Assembly: GCA_964544475.1 (NCBI GenBank)
Contig: CAZJBS010000001.1
Span: 1-64,000 of the forward strand
DNA from: CAZJBS01 sp964544475
Lineage (GTDB): Bacteria > CLD3 > SB21
Reading direction: 5' to 3'
DNA length: 64,000 bases
Positions 54,612 to 62,802 of this stretch are shown here, in pieces (position 1 is the first letter of the stretch; every line of letters starts with the position of its first letter). The notes below the pieces were generated by a model. It made no database searches. It was not told the DNA's origin and saw nothing but the letters and a program-made list of their open reading frames with translations. The position numbers and the translations under genes are program-made.

Positions 54612-55022
54612 ATGCCATCTCTAACCAGATATTTCATAAAAGCCGGCGTCATCAACTTTGTTTTGTCGCTGGTCCTTGGGGTTTTGCTTCAATGGCCGGA
54701 AGCTTTTCCGTTTCTGGCGTCGGCCACACCCGCGTATTTCCATCTCTTCATGTTCGGCTGGATCACCCAGATCATCATCGGTGTCTCGATTTGGATGTTT
54801 CCACCGCTTTCCAAAGAAAGTCCGAGGGGCAGCGAGATGGCCGGGTGGTGGTGCTTTTGGTGCCTCAACATCGGACTGCTCATGCGCGTTGTTTTTGAAC
54901 CCATCGTGAGCGGGGATATGGCGTCGATGTGGCGGTTGGTTGTCGCCGCATCCGCGGTTTTGCAATGGGTGTCGGGACTGCTGTACGCCATGATGATCTG
55001 GAAACGCGTGAGGGGAAAATAG
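54612..55022 (+). CDS. Small four-helix membrane protein with FH...WMFP motif (A)
   Basis: This 136-residue membrane protein's second helix reads YFHLFMFGWITQIIIGVSIWMFP. The His followed by Gln, Gly-Val and W-x-F-P looks like a half of an NnrS or oxidase-subunit-I-type haem protein. The next gene encodes a paralogue. A role in NO or haem handling is possible but unproven. It overlaps the next start by 1 nt. Confidence 0.6.
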   Translation: MPSLTRYFIKAGVINFVLSLVLGVLLQWPEAFPFLASATPAYFHLFMFGWITQIIIGVSIWMFPPLSKESPRGSEMAGWWCFWCLNIGLLMRVVFEPIVSGDMASMWRLVVAASAVLQWVSGLLYAMMIWKRVRGK

Positions 55023-55426
55023 TGCCTTCCCTCAGCGTGTGGACCATCCGTCTGGCCTTGATCTATTTTGTTGCCGGTATCACCATCGGCGCCCTTCTGT
55101 TGATCAACAAGTCCACGTCCATCCTGCCAGCCATATGGGGTCTTTTTCATGTTCATATGGAATTCGTGTGGATCGGATTTGTCGTGCAACTGACGATGGG
55201 CGTGGCGCACTGGATTTTTCCACGTCGGATGACGATCAGCGACCGGGGACGCGACGGGCTCTTTCTCACCGCCGTGATCCTGCTGAATTCCGGCATACTA
55301 TTCGTTGTGGCGGGTCCATTCACCAATGGCGTCGTTGCCTTCGTCGGTCGGGGGATGGAACTGGCCGCCGCCGCATCGTTTGGTGTGCACATCTGGCCCC
55401 GCGTGTATCCCTTTGGAAAATTCTGA
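55022..55426 (+). CDS. Small four-helix membrane protein with FH...WIFP motif (B)
   Basis: This 134-residue membrane protein is paralogous to the previous one: LFHVHMEFVWIGFVVQLTMG then VAHWIFPRRM match the FH...Q...GV..W.FP core. The start is GTG 55022, sharing one base with the preceding stop codon; the longer frame from 54929 lies in that gene. It is the last gene of the nos transcription unit. The pair may form a heterodimer resembling NnrS-like proteins. Confidence 0.6.
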   Translation: MPSLSVWTIRLALIYFVAGITIGALLLINKSTSILPAIWGLFHVHMEFVWIGFVVQLTMGVAHWIFPRRMTISDRGRDGLFLTAVILLNSGILFVVAGPFTNGVVAFVGRGMELAAAASFGVHIWPRVYPFGKF

Positions 55427-55485
55427 CCAGCCTAAGGGCGTTTGCGGCCCGAAAACGAAGGCCCGCGCTCTCGAGGACGATTGAC

Positions 55486-55514
55486 TTGAATATCTGTAAC
55501 GCACATCGTATACT
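55486..55514 (+). promoter_or_regulatory. Promoter for the secreted protein, nearly leaderless
   Basis: TTGAAT (55486-55491) and TATACT (55509-55514) with a 17-bp spacer. The expected start, near 55521, is only about two bases before the ATG at 55523, so the mRNA would be nearly leaderless. Confidence 0.55.
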
Positions 55515-55522
55515 GTGACGAC

Positions 55523-56815
55523 ATGACGAAACTGTCATCCTCATATGCGTTTTTGTTGGTTGCTTGCGTAGCCGGTTTCATTCTTGCGCTGACCGCTTCG
55601 GCGGCCAAGGAAGGGGATCTCAGGAAAATCGCCGTCGTGAACGCCAAAGTGCAGTCCACCGGCTTGGCGTCGGTCGTCTACGATACGACGCGCGGCGCGG
55701 AATTTCTTGGTCATTACTACCTTGGGGATGGCGCGATCAACTCACTTTACCAGGCGTTTCTGGCGATTCATTTTGATGAACTCGATTCTGCGCTGACCTT
55801 CCACAGTCGTATCGGCCGGACCCACTTGGGGCGTGGCTTTCCGGGCGACAGCAACCAGTTTTCGCCGGCTACGAGACTGGATTCGGTGCATACCGATTCG
55901 CTTCAGATTTATCAACTGACGTACAACCTGAGAAACAAGACTTCGCAATTCCGTATCCGCCAGATCGTGACCACGCGACTCGACAGCACCAATATTATTT
56001 ATGTAGATTTCGTATTTGAATTTCCCGAGCGCCGCACAACGGACACAACCCGTTTCACAAATTTCCGTGTGTTGTTCGGTTACGACGGCGATATCGGATC
56101 GACGACCGGCGGCTACAGCAATGATTCGAGCGGCTATTATGAGGATCAGGATGTATCGGCCGTCTATGTCGCCGACCACGACACGTCGTACCCATTGTAC
56201 GCCGGCGTTGTTCTTCGGAATCATCGGGAGGCCGGCCGGCCGGGCAATTTGGCCATGCTGCACCAGACCATCAATGACAGCGATTGGACCTGGGCGGCCC
56301 TCGACAGTTTCCTCTTTGCCAAAATGGAGACGCCATTGTTTGATCCCGGCATCGGTTTGTCGGACGTCAGCGTGTACTGGACGCTGGACTTAGGCACGAT
56401 CGAGCCGATTCAAACCGTTCGGGATACCATGCGGCTGGCTTTTGTGAATGCCCCGTCGCTTGAGCAGTTTGTCCAGGCGGCCAGGGGTCAGCGCCTTCCT
56501 TTGAAGGATCGGCGTGTTCCCCCGACGCCGGTCACGCCGACCGTACGTCTTCATCAGAACGCACCCAATCCCTTCAACCCGTTGACGAGAATTCGCTACG
56601 AAGTCGACGATGCAACGGACGTCCGTATTGAAATTTTCAATGTCTTGGGGCAAAAGATCCGAACGCTCGTCGATGGTCGGCAGGAGAAGGATTTCTATGA
56701 AGTCACATGGGACGGACGCAATGAGCAGGGGATGTCCGTGGCGAGCGGGGTGTATTTCTACCGGCTGGTCACATCCGACCGGTCGATCGTCCGCAAGATG
56801 CTCTTCGTAAAATAA
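55523..56815 (+). CDS. Secreted protein with Por-type sorting domain
   Basis: This 430-residue exported protein has a signal peptide about 27 residues long (LLVACVAGFILALTASA) and a mainly beta body (residues 30-330) I do not recognise, with DYDGDIGSTTGG-like acidic loops. A C-terminal sorting domain (RLHQNAPNPFNPLTRI ... GQKIRTLVDG ... V.W.G....G......GVYFYRLV) marks it for type IX secretion. Its own nearly leaderless promoter lies upstream. The stop codon touches the ruvC stop on the other strand with no gap. Confidence 0.75.
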   Translation: MTKLSSSYAFLLVACVAGFILALTASAAKEGDLRKIAVVNAKVQSTGLASVVYDTTRGAEFLGHYYLGDGAINSLYQAFLAIHFDELDSALTFHSRIGRTHLGRGFPGDSNQFSPATRLDSVHTDSLQIYQLTYNLRNKTSQFRIRQIVTTRLDSTNIIYVDFVFEFPERRTTDTTRFTNFRVLFGYDGDIGSTTGGYSNDSSGYYEDQDVSAVYVADHDTSYPLYAGVVLRNHREAGRPGNLAMLHQTINDSDWTWAALDSFLFAKMETPLFDPGIGLSDVSVYWTLDLGTIEPIQTVRDTMRLAFVNAPSLEQFVQAARGQRLPLKDRRVPPTPVTPTVRLHQNAPNPFNPLTRIRYEVDDATDVRIEIFNVLGQKIRTLVDGRQEKDFYEVTWDGRNEQGMSVASGVYFYRLVTSDRSIVRKMLFVK

Positions 56816-57349
56816 TCAGGTCTTGACCCGGTTGGGGTGGGCTTTGATGAACTCTTTCCAACTGGACACTTTCCGGCGCGGCGACCGCAAACGGTGAGCG
56901 TGACACACGGCCAAACCCAACGCATCCGACTCGTCCAATGCCATGGCCTTCTCAATCTTGAGCAGTTGCCGGATCATGTATTGTACCTGTTCCTTGTCGG
57001 CGGAACCGTTGCCGACGATGGCCAGCTTCATCTCCTTGGGCGTGTATTCGGTGATATTCAGTCCTGCGTGTAAAGCCGCCAGGACGGCGGCGCCGCGAGC
57101 ATGCCCGAGTTTTAATGCCGATTTGACGTTACGGCTGTAGAAAATATTTTCAATCGCAAACTCGTGGGGTCGAAAGCGCCCGATAATGGCCGCCAACTCT
57201 GAATAAATATCCGCCAGCTTGTCAAAAAGGGTGGCTTTGTCAGGCAGCAGAATAACGCCGCTGTCAACGTAGATCAGCTGATTGCGTTCCCACCGGACCA
57301 CACCAAAACCCGTGACGTTCGTTCCGGGGTCGACGCCAAGGATGATCAT
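56816..57349 (-). CDS. ruvC: Holliday-junction endonuclease RuvC
   Basis: This enzyme resolves Holliday junctions. It has 177 residues with the four acidic catalytic positions in GVDPGTNVTGFG (Asp7), FAIENIFY (Glu) and ALDESDALGLAVCH (two Asp), plus the K.GHARG DNA-contact helix. The ATG overlaps the upstream lipoprotein stop by 4 nt (57346-57349). No ruvA or ruvB is adjacent. Confidence 0.95.
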   Translation of the reverse strand: MIILGVDPGTNVTGFGVVRWERNQLIYVDSGVILLPDKATLFDKLADIYSELAAIIGRFRPHEFAIENIFYSRNVKSALKLGHARGAAVLAALHAGLNITEYTPKEMKLAIVGNGSADKEQVQYMIRQLLKIEKAMALDESDALGLAVCHAHRLRSPRRKVSSWKEFIKAHPNRVKT

Positions 57350-57720
57350 TGACGATTGAATCTCCTCTGAACCAAGCCCTGGCTTCCTCGATATTCCAAT
57401 GTCAGCTCGTCATCGGTCAGTTCTACAATGACATAGGAAAATTCCGAGACCGTATCCGCATCAAGAGGTCCAACAAAGTAAAGCACATCCAAATCAACCC
57501 AAAAGCGGTAGGACTGGGGACTGCCGATCCGTGAATTATCAATGCGGACCACACGGTTTGCGTTGAAATTCATTCGGATGGTTGTCAGGTTTTCCGGCCA
57601 TTCTTCCTCGAGGTACCAATTCCCGATCAGATCTTTCTCCTTCCGGAGGTCCGACGGATCGACCAAGCCTTCGCGGCACGAAATCAGCACGACTAAGAAC
57701 AGTACAAATGGCATTCTCAT
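57346..57720 (-). CDS. Small lipoprotein, unknown
   Basis: This 124-residue lipoprotein has a signal (MRMPFVLFLVVLISC) with a good lipobox, then a beta-rich domain (GNWYLEEEW, LTTIRMNFNANRVV) resembling lipocalin-like small proteins but not assignable. The start ATG 57720 overlaps the stop of the upstream Rossmann gene (ATGA), and the end overlaps ruvC; the track's longer frame is upstream read-through. Confidence 0.65.
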   Translation of the reverse strand: MRMPFVLFLVVLISCREGLVDPSDLRKEKDLIGNWYLEEEWPENLTTIRMNFNANRVVRIDNSRIGSPQSYRFWVDLDVLYFVGPLDADTVSEFSYVIVELTDDELTLEYRGSQGLVQRRFNRQ

Positions 57721-58577
57721 GACCGGGATCCTCGATTGGTTCTCTTGGACAGCCGCCGGCACAATTCAGTCAACGACCCATAGGTCTTGACAAAAGACGG
57801 ATCATGGTGTCGGAGTGCTTTGACATGCTGACGGATCGTCAAATGGTCTCGCCTGGCCGCAGGTCCCGTCAACGCCCGATCCGGGCCAAGTGATCTGACA
57901 TTCTGCAGGTTGCGTACGGCAAGTGGATACAGAGCTTCGACTGTTTTTTCCGGAGGAATTCCCAACAAACCATACAACCTTACCGCTTCTGCCATCAACG
58001 CGACCACAAAGTTGGATACAACAACGGCACCGACATGGTACAAGGCTTTTCCGTCCGAGGGAACCAGAATCATAAACGCGCCAATTCGGGAAATAATCCT
58101 TCGAATAGCCCTTATTCCATAAGAATCTCCTTCGACCCCGAAATAAGCGCCCTCAAAAAGCGAAACGTGCATTTTCCTGGAAGGGAATGCCTGAATAGGG
58201 TGCATGGCCACCACGGAGATTTGGCAGCTTTTGTTCTTTTTGGCGACAAAAAGCACGTTGTGGGCGAGATTTCCCGCGGTGTGCGCCAGGGTGACCCTCT
58301 TATCTGAGAACGCAACTTTGCCCAGACGTGCTCCGAGTGGTTTCAAAGCGCCGGCCGGCACGCAAAGGATGATCAGATTGGCATTGGCAACAAGAGCCGG
58401 ATCTTCTCCGAAGCGCCGGCAACCCAATCGTCGAGCCAGGGTTCCCGCGCTTCTTTTCGTGCGGCTGACTACGGCCTCAATTTGGAATCCGGCCGATCGT
58501 AAGGCCATCCCCAGGTGCGTCCCAACAGCGCCAGCGCCAATAATGGCGATTTTCAGTGATTTCATGGAGTTGGACAT
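57717..58577 (-). CDS. Rossmann-fold DUF2520-type oxidoreductase
   Basis: This 286-residue protein begins with a dinucleotide-binding GAGAVGTHLGMAL motif and continues into the DUF2520 C-terminal helical domain (HPIQAFPS, YHVGAVVVSNFVVALMAEAVRL). It is a probable NADP-dependent oxidoreductase related to pantothenate/ProC-like dehydrogenases; substrate unknown. Either Met1 (58577) or Met5 (58565) may be the start. It is the first gene of a three-gene coupled operon with the lipoprotein and ruvC. Confidence 0.85.
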   Translation of the reverse strand: MSNSMKSLKIAIIGAGAVGTHLGMALRSAGFQIEAVVSRTKRSAGTLARRLGCRRFGEDPALVANANLIILCVPAGALKPLGARLGKVAFSDKRVTLAHTAGNLAHNVLFVAKKNKSCQISVVAMHPIQAFPSRKMHVSLFEGAYFGVEGDSYGIRAIRRIISRIGAFMILVPSDGKALYHVGAVVVSNFVVALMAEAVRLYGLLGIPPEKTVEALYPLAVRNLQNVRSLGPDRALTGPAARRDHLTIRQHVKALRHHDPSFVKTYGSLTELCRRLSKRTNRGSRS

Positions 58578-58688
58578 GAGTCAATTTCTACAAATTGCGA
58601 GAGAATATCAATTCAAAGTTGGCACCGGCAATGGTGTTTCAACGTGGTTTTCATACACGTGCGCAGCCAGCCCATCGGCAAAAAGTCT

Positions 58689-58717
58689 TTGCTTTTATGT
58701 ACGGCGTGATTTATATT
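58689..58717 (+). promoter_or_regulatory. Predicted promoter, TTGCTT-17-TATATT
   Basis: TTGCTT (58689-58694) and TATATT (58712-58717), 17-bp spacer, about 80 bp upstream of the FAD oxidoreductase start. Confidence 0.65.
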
Positions 58718-58796
58718 TATTTTTGTTATACTTAGTGTCCTTTTAAAGGATTATTCTATCCGAATTTGAGTCTTACCTTTTAATGACGGAACTGCG

Positions 58797-59954
58797 ATGA
58801 AACAGAAATACGACGTGGTGATTATCGGAGCAGGCTGTATCGGCGCCAGCGTGGCCAGTCATTTGGGAGAAATGGGCGTTGATGATGTTTTGGTTTTGGA
58901 AAAAGAAAAGATGATCGGTACGGGAGCCACGGCCAAGTGCGCGGGAGGCGTGCGGGCGCAGTTCTCCACAGAAATCAATATTCACATGAGTCACTATTCG
59001 ATCAAGGAATTTGAGAAACTTGAAACCGAGTATGGGATTCAGCTGGTGCAGTGCGGATACCTTTTTGTCGTCAAGACGGACGAACAGAAATCCCGTTACG
59101 AGAAGAACATGGAGATCCAGAAACGTCATGGTGTCGATGTTCGGTGGGTCAGTCGGGATGAGATTGGCGCGTTGGCTCCGAATTACGGGTTGGATCGTGT
59201 ACAGGGTGGAACGTTTGGTTCCAGGGACGGGCTTGTCGATCCTTACATGACGGTGGACGCCTATTACAAGAAATCGAGGAAAATGAAGGTTGAATATGAA
59301 ACCGAAACGCCGTGCACCGGATTCCGCATGGCCGGCGGCAGGATCTCCCATGTGATCACACCCAGGGGAGAAATTGCCTGCAACATGGTGGTCAACGCGG
59401 CCGGCCCCCAGGCGAAACTCATCGGTACCATGGCGGGCGTGGACATTCCGATCGAACCCCTTCGTCGCATGATCACCACGACAGGGGAACTGGATTTTGT
59501 GACCGATGCGTACCCGATGGTGGTCGATGTGACGACGGGCATGTACATGCACAAGGAGGGCAACGGCCTTTTGATCGGACTGGCCAACACCAACGAGAAG
59601 CCCGGGTTTGACGAATCCATTGACAATGATTTTCTCGACACCATGCTGATGACGGCCCTCGAAGTCATGCCCTGCCTGGAGGATGCGGAAATCAAAACGA
59701 AATATCCGGGAACCTGGGCGGGGTTGTATGAATCAACGCCCGATCATCATGCCATTATCGGATTTGTTCCCGGCGTTTCCAATTTTCTGATGGTTGGAGG
59801 ATTCAGCGGGCATGGCCTGATGCATGCCCCAGCTGCCGGCAGGGCAGCCGCCGAACTGATCGCGCAAGGCCGGTCCGGAACCTTCGATCTGGAACCGTTG
59901 CGATTTTCACGTTTTGCCGAAGGCCGGCTCACGGAGGAAAGAAATGTCATATAG
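58797..59954 (+). CDS. FAD-dependent amine/sarcosine oxidase-type oxidoreductase
   Basis: This 385-residue DAO-family flavoprotein has the N-terminal dinucleotide motif DVVIIGAGCIGASVASHL, AKCAGGVRAQFS (substrate-side), MVVNAAGPQAKLIG, and a C-terminal VGGFSGHGLMHAPAAGR. It resembles sarcosine oxidase beta and N-methyl or D-amino-acid oxidoreductases, which deaminate or demethylate secondary amines. No partner subunits are adjacent. It has its own promoter. Confidence 0.88.
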   Translation: MKQKYDVVIIGAGCIGASVASHLGEMGVDDVLVLEKEKMIGTGATAKCAGGVRAQFSTEINIHMSHYSIKEFEKLETEYGIQLVQCGYLFVVKTDEQKSRYEKNMEIQKRHGVDVRWVSRDEIGALAPNYGLDRVQGGTFGSRDGLVDPYMTVDAYYKKSRKMKVEYETETPCTGFRMAGGRISHVITPRGEIACNMVVNAAGPQAKLIGTMAGVDIPIEPLRRMITTTGELDFVTDAYPMVVDVTTGMYMHKEGNGLLIGLANTNEKPGFDESIDNDFLDTMLMTALEVMPCLEDAEIKTKYPGTWAGLYESTPDHHAIIGFVPGVSNFLMVGGFSGHGLMHAPAAGRAAAELIAQGRSGTFDLEPLRFSRFAEGRLTEERNVI

Positions 59955-60028
59955 TTCTTTAGAGCAGAAGAACCCACGCACGGCATCCTCGCCGTGTTCC
60001 CAAGGAATCAAAGAGAGGAAACGGAATC

Positions 60029-61015
60029 ATGTTTAAGCCGATCGAACGCATGGTCAAGCAGGCCAAGACCTGTGTGCTGACGACCCACGTCAACCCGGAT
60101 GGAGACGGGCTCGGCAGCGAAGTCGCGCTCCACACTTTCTTGAAGACGCTTGGTAAGAAGACGCATATCATTAATACCAGCCCTGTTCCAAAACAATATG
60201 CGTTTCTGAATGACGGCCAGGATATCGAGACGTATCAACCCACCAAACATGATGCGATCATTTTGAAGGCCGACCTCATTTTTGTTTTGGACATCAGCGT
60301 GTCCAAGCGGCTGGACCGCATGCAGGATGTCGTCATGAAATCCCCGGCGACGCGGATTTGCATCGACCATCATCTGGACAATGACGGGCTGGGTCATTTC
60401 AATTGTGTGGACGAAAAGTCGCCGGCGACGGCGGAATTGATCTTCAATTTCATCCGGTACTTCAAAGGGAGGCTCAGTTTCAAAATGGCCCGTGCCCTTT
60501 ACACATCCCTGATCACGGATACAGGCGGTTTCCGTTTCAATGCCACACGTCCGACGACACACGAGATCGCAGCGGAATTGCTGGCCCTCGGCATCAAGCC
60601 CAACGACATCTATTCAAATGTATTCGAAACCGGCAATATGAATTCGATGAAATTGCTCAGCCACTTGCTGGATCATCTGAAAACCGAGTGCGATGGCGGT
60701 TTCGTGTGGACCTATCTGGATGCCAAAGACTTCAGGGCCACGAAAACCGAACGCAGCGACACCGAAGGTTTCGTCGATTATACGTTGCGCCTGGAAGGGT
60801 CACGCATGGGCGCCTTTTTTTATGAAACGACCGAAGGGGAAACGAAGATCAGCCTGCGGTCCAAGGGCGATGTGAACGTTCAGAAGTTTGCCAAGGAATT
60901 TGGCGGCGGCGGCCATAAGAATGCCTCCGGGATCACCTTGCACAAGCCCTTCAAGAAGACCATGCCAACCATGGTGACCAAGATCAGGAAATATTTCAGC
61001 CAGAATTACCGCTGA
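60029..61015 (+). CDS. nrnA: DHH/DHHA1 phosphoesterase NrnA-like
   Basis: This bifunctional oligoribonuclease/pAp phosphatase family member has 328 residues. DHH-domain metal motifs are HVNPDGDGLGS, FVLDIS and IDHHLDNDG; the C-terminal DHHA1 domain carries FGGGGHKNASG. It degrades nanoRNA and pAp. GAGAGGAAAC precedes the ATG. Confidence 0.92.
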   Translation: MFKPIERMVKQAKTCVLTTHVNPDGDGLGSEVALHTFLKTLGKKTHIINTSPVPKQYAFLNDGQDIETYQPTKHDAIILKADLIFVLDISVSKRLDRMQDVVMKSPATRICIDHHLDNDGLGHFNCVDEKSPATAELIFNFIRYFKGRLSFKMARALYTSLITDTGGFRFNATRPTTHEIAAELLALGIKPNDIYSNVFETGNMNSMKLLSHLLDHLKTECDGGFVWTYLDAKDFRATKTERSDTEGFVDYTLRLEGSRMGAFFYETTEGETKISLRSKGDVNVQKFAKEFGGGGHKNASGITLHKPFKKTMPTMVTKIRKYFSQNYR

Positions 61016-61051
61016 TCCAGGCGATTGAACGGCCGAGGAAGTACTTCCGGC

Positions 61052-62548
61052 ATGAAATTATCATTCAAGAGTTCACCGCATCTGCGTTTTGACTCCGAAG
61101 CAACCGTCCTATTTGTAGCCAAGTCACGCCAACCGGACGAATGGTGGAACCAACTTCGGCGTCTCCAGGGATCGGAGGTTGACGCGCTATTGACCTCGCC
61201 CGAGTTTGGAGCCGAGGAAGAAGCTGTTCACATCCTCCGGTCGGCACGTCATGCCCGACGTATTATTCTGATCGGCCTCGGTTCGAACCCCGACCGTGAG
61301 AGCCTTCGTCGCGGTGCGGCGAAAGCCGTCAAACTGGCCTCCGCCCTTGGTTGGCGTACCATCATGTGTTGCGTGCCCGACGGCGCCGTGATCTCAGAGG
61401 ACGATCCGCCGTTTTCACCGCTCATTGAGGGCATCGTACTGGCCGCGTATCGTTTCGACCGATTCAAGTCGGACCGGCCGAAGGCCGTTCTGGCGCCGAC
61501 GCATCTTTGCCTGGTTTCACGCGGGGCCTGGTCTAACCATGCCAGACGCAAGGCCCGGGATACGTTGACCGTTTGCACGGCGGTCAATTTTGCGCGTGAT
61601 CTTGCGAACACGCCGTCCAATGTCATGACGCCGTCCGAGCTGGCGAAGCAGGCCGCGCTCATGTGCCGCCGTCACAACATCCGGTGTCGCATACTCCGGC
61701 GACGACAGTTGGAAGCCGGCAAATTCGGAGGCATTCTCAATGTGGCCAAAGGCAGCTCTGAGGAACCGCGATTCATCATCATGGAGTACCGGCCCGCCCG
61801 GTCACGCCTTCGGAAACCGATTGTCCTGGTGGGCAAAGGGGTGACGTTTGATTCGGGGGGCATTTCCATCAAACCGGCGGCCGATATGGACCGGATGAAG
61901 TTTGACATGTCCGGTGGGGCTTTTGTCGTCGGTGTGCTCCAGGCCGTTGCCGCACTGAAACTGCCACGGCCTGTCATCGGTCTTGTGCCAGCCGCAGAAA
62001 ATCTTCCGGGTTCCCGTGCGTACCGTCCGGGTGACATCGTCCGGATGTTCTCTGGCCACACGGTGGAGATCATTAATACCGACGCCGAAGGGCGCCTCCT
62101 TCTTGGAGACGCGCTCGCGTATGCATGTCGTCTGAATCCGGAGGCCATTATTGATCTGGCGACATTGACGGGGCATTGTGTTGTTGCCCTTGGCGGGCAG
62201 GCTGCCGGGCTCTTTACGAATTCGGCCGGGCTCCGAGGTCGGCTGATGTCGGCATCCACGCAGACCGGCGAACGGCTCTGGGAACTGCCGATATTCAAGG
62301 AACATGAAAAGGCCATGAAAAGCCACATTGCCGACCTGAAAAACAGCGGTGGTCGTCCGGCGGGAGCCAGTACCGCCGCCGCATTTCTACGAACATTTGT
62401 AGGAACGGTACCTTGGGCCCATCTCGATATCGCCGGTACCGCCTATACGGATGAAGACGCCGCTTACACGTCCAAGGCCTCGTCGACCGGTTTCGGGATA
62501 CGGCTACTCGTCGAAACGTTGGCCACCTGGAAGCCCAACCGTCGATGA
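61052..62548 (+). CDS. pepA: Leucyl aminopeptidase PepA (M17)
   Basis: This 498-residue zinc/manganese aminopeptidase has GKGVTFDSGGISIKP (metal and catalytic Lys), FDMSGGA, and NTDAEGRLLLGDAL (ligands and catalytic Arg). The N-terminal domain is shorter and more variable than the catalytic half, as usual. The start is ATG 61052; the in-frame TTG at 61025 is less likely. It begins 36 nt after nrnA. Confidence 0.93.
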   Translation: MKLSFKSSPHLRFDSEATVLFVAKSRQPDEWWNQLRRLQGSEVDALLTSPEFGAEEEAVHILRSARHARRIILIGLGSNPDRESLRRGAAKAVKLASALGWRTIMCCVPDGAVISEDDPPFSPLIEGIVLAAYRFDRFKSDRPKAVLAPTHLCLVSRGAWSNHARRKARDTLTVCTAVNFARDLANTPSNVMTPSELAKQAALMCRRHNIRCRILRRRQLEAGKFGGILNVAKGSSEEPRFIIMEYRPARSRLRKPIVLVGKGVTFDSGGISIKPAADMDRMKFDMSGGAFVVGVLQAVAALKLPRPVIGLVPAAENLPGSRAYRPGDIVRMFSGHTVEIINTDAEGRLLLGDALAYACRLNPEAIIDLATLTGHCVVALGGQAAGLFTNSAGLRGRLMSASTQTGERLWELPIFKEHEKAMKSHIADLKNSGGRPAGASTAAAFLRTFVGTVPWAHLDIAGTAYTDEDAAYTSKASSTGFGIRLLVETLATWKPNRR

Positions 62549-62753
62549 GCAATATTTCCTTGCTTTTCGGAGGTCGCTATCCTACCTTCTTTTATTGCAA
62601 AAATGTACACATAATTAACTGAAAGTTTTGAATTTAAGTAAAGCGTCTGGCAGAATTCCCGGAACCATTCCGATGAGGGACTCATATCTTGCATATTGAA
62701 ATCGATGTCAGGAAAACAATGGTTCTTGTCTTTTTTTCGGTGGTTTTGAAGTA

Positions 62754-62772
62754 ACCCGCCCCCCAAGCGGGT
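62754..62772 (+). promoter_or_regulatory. GC-rich hairpin in the RNase E/G leader
   Basis: ACCCGC (62754-62759) pairs with GCGGGT (62767-62772), followed by CGTTTTCT. It may terminate read-through from pepA or act in the 5' untranslated region of the RNase E/G gene 30 bp downstream. The remaining 62549-62750 interval is AT-rich with no gene seen. Confidence 0.4.
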
Positions 62773-62802
62773 CGTTTTCTGCCTGTTCGCCAGAATGGGA
62801 TT

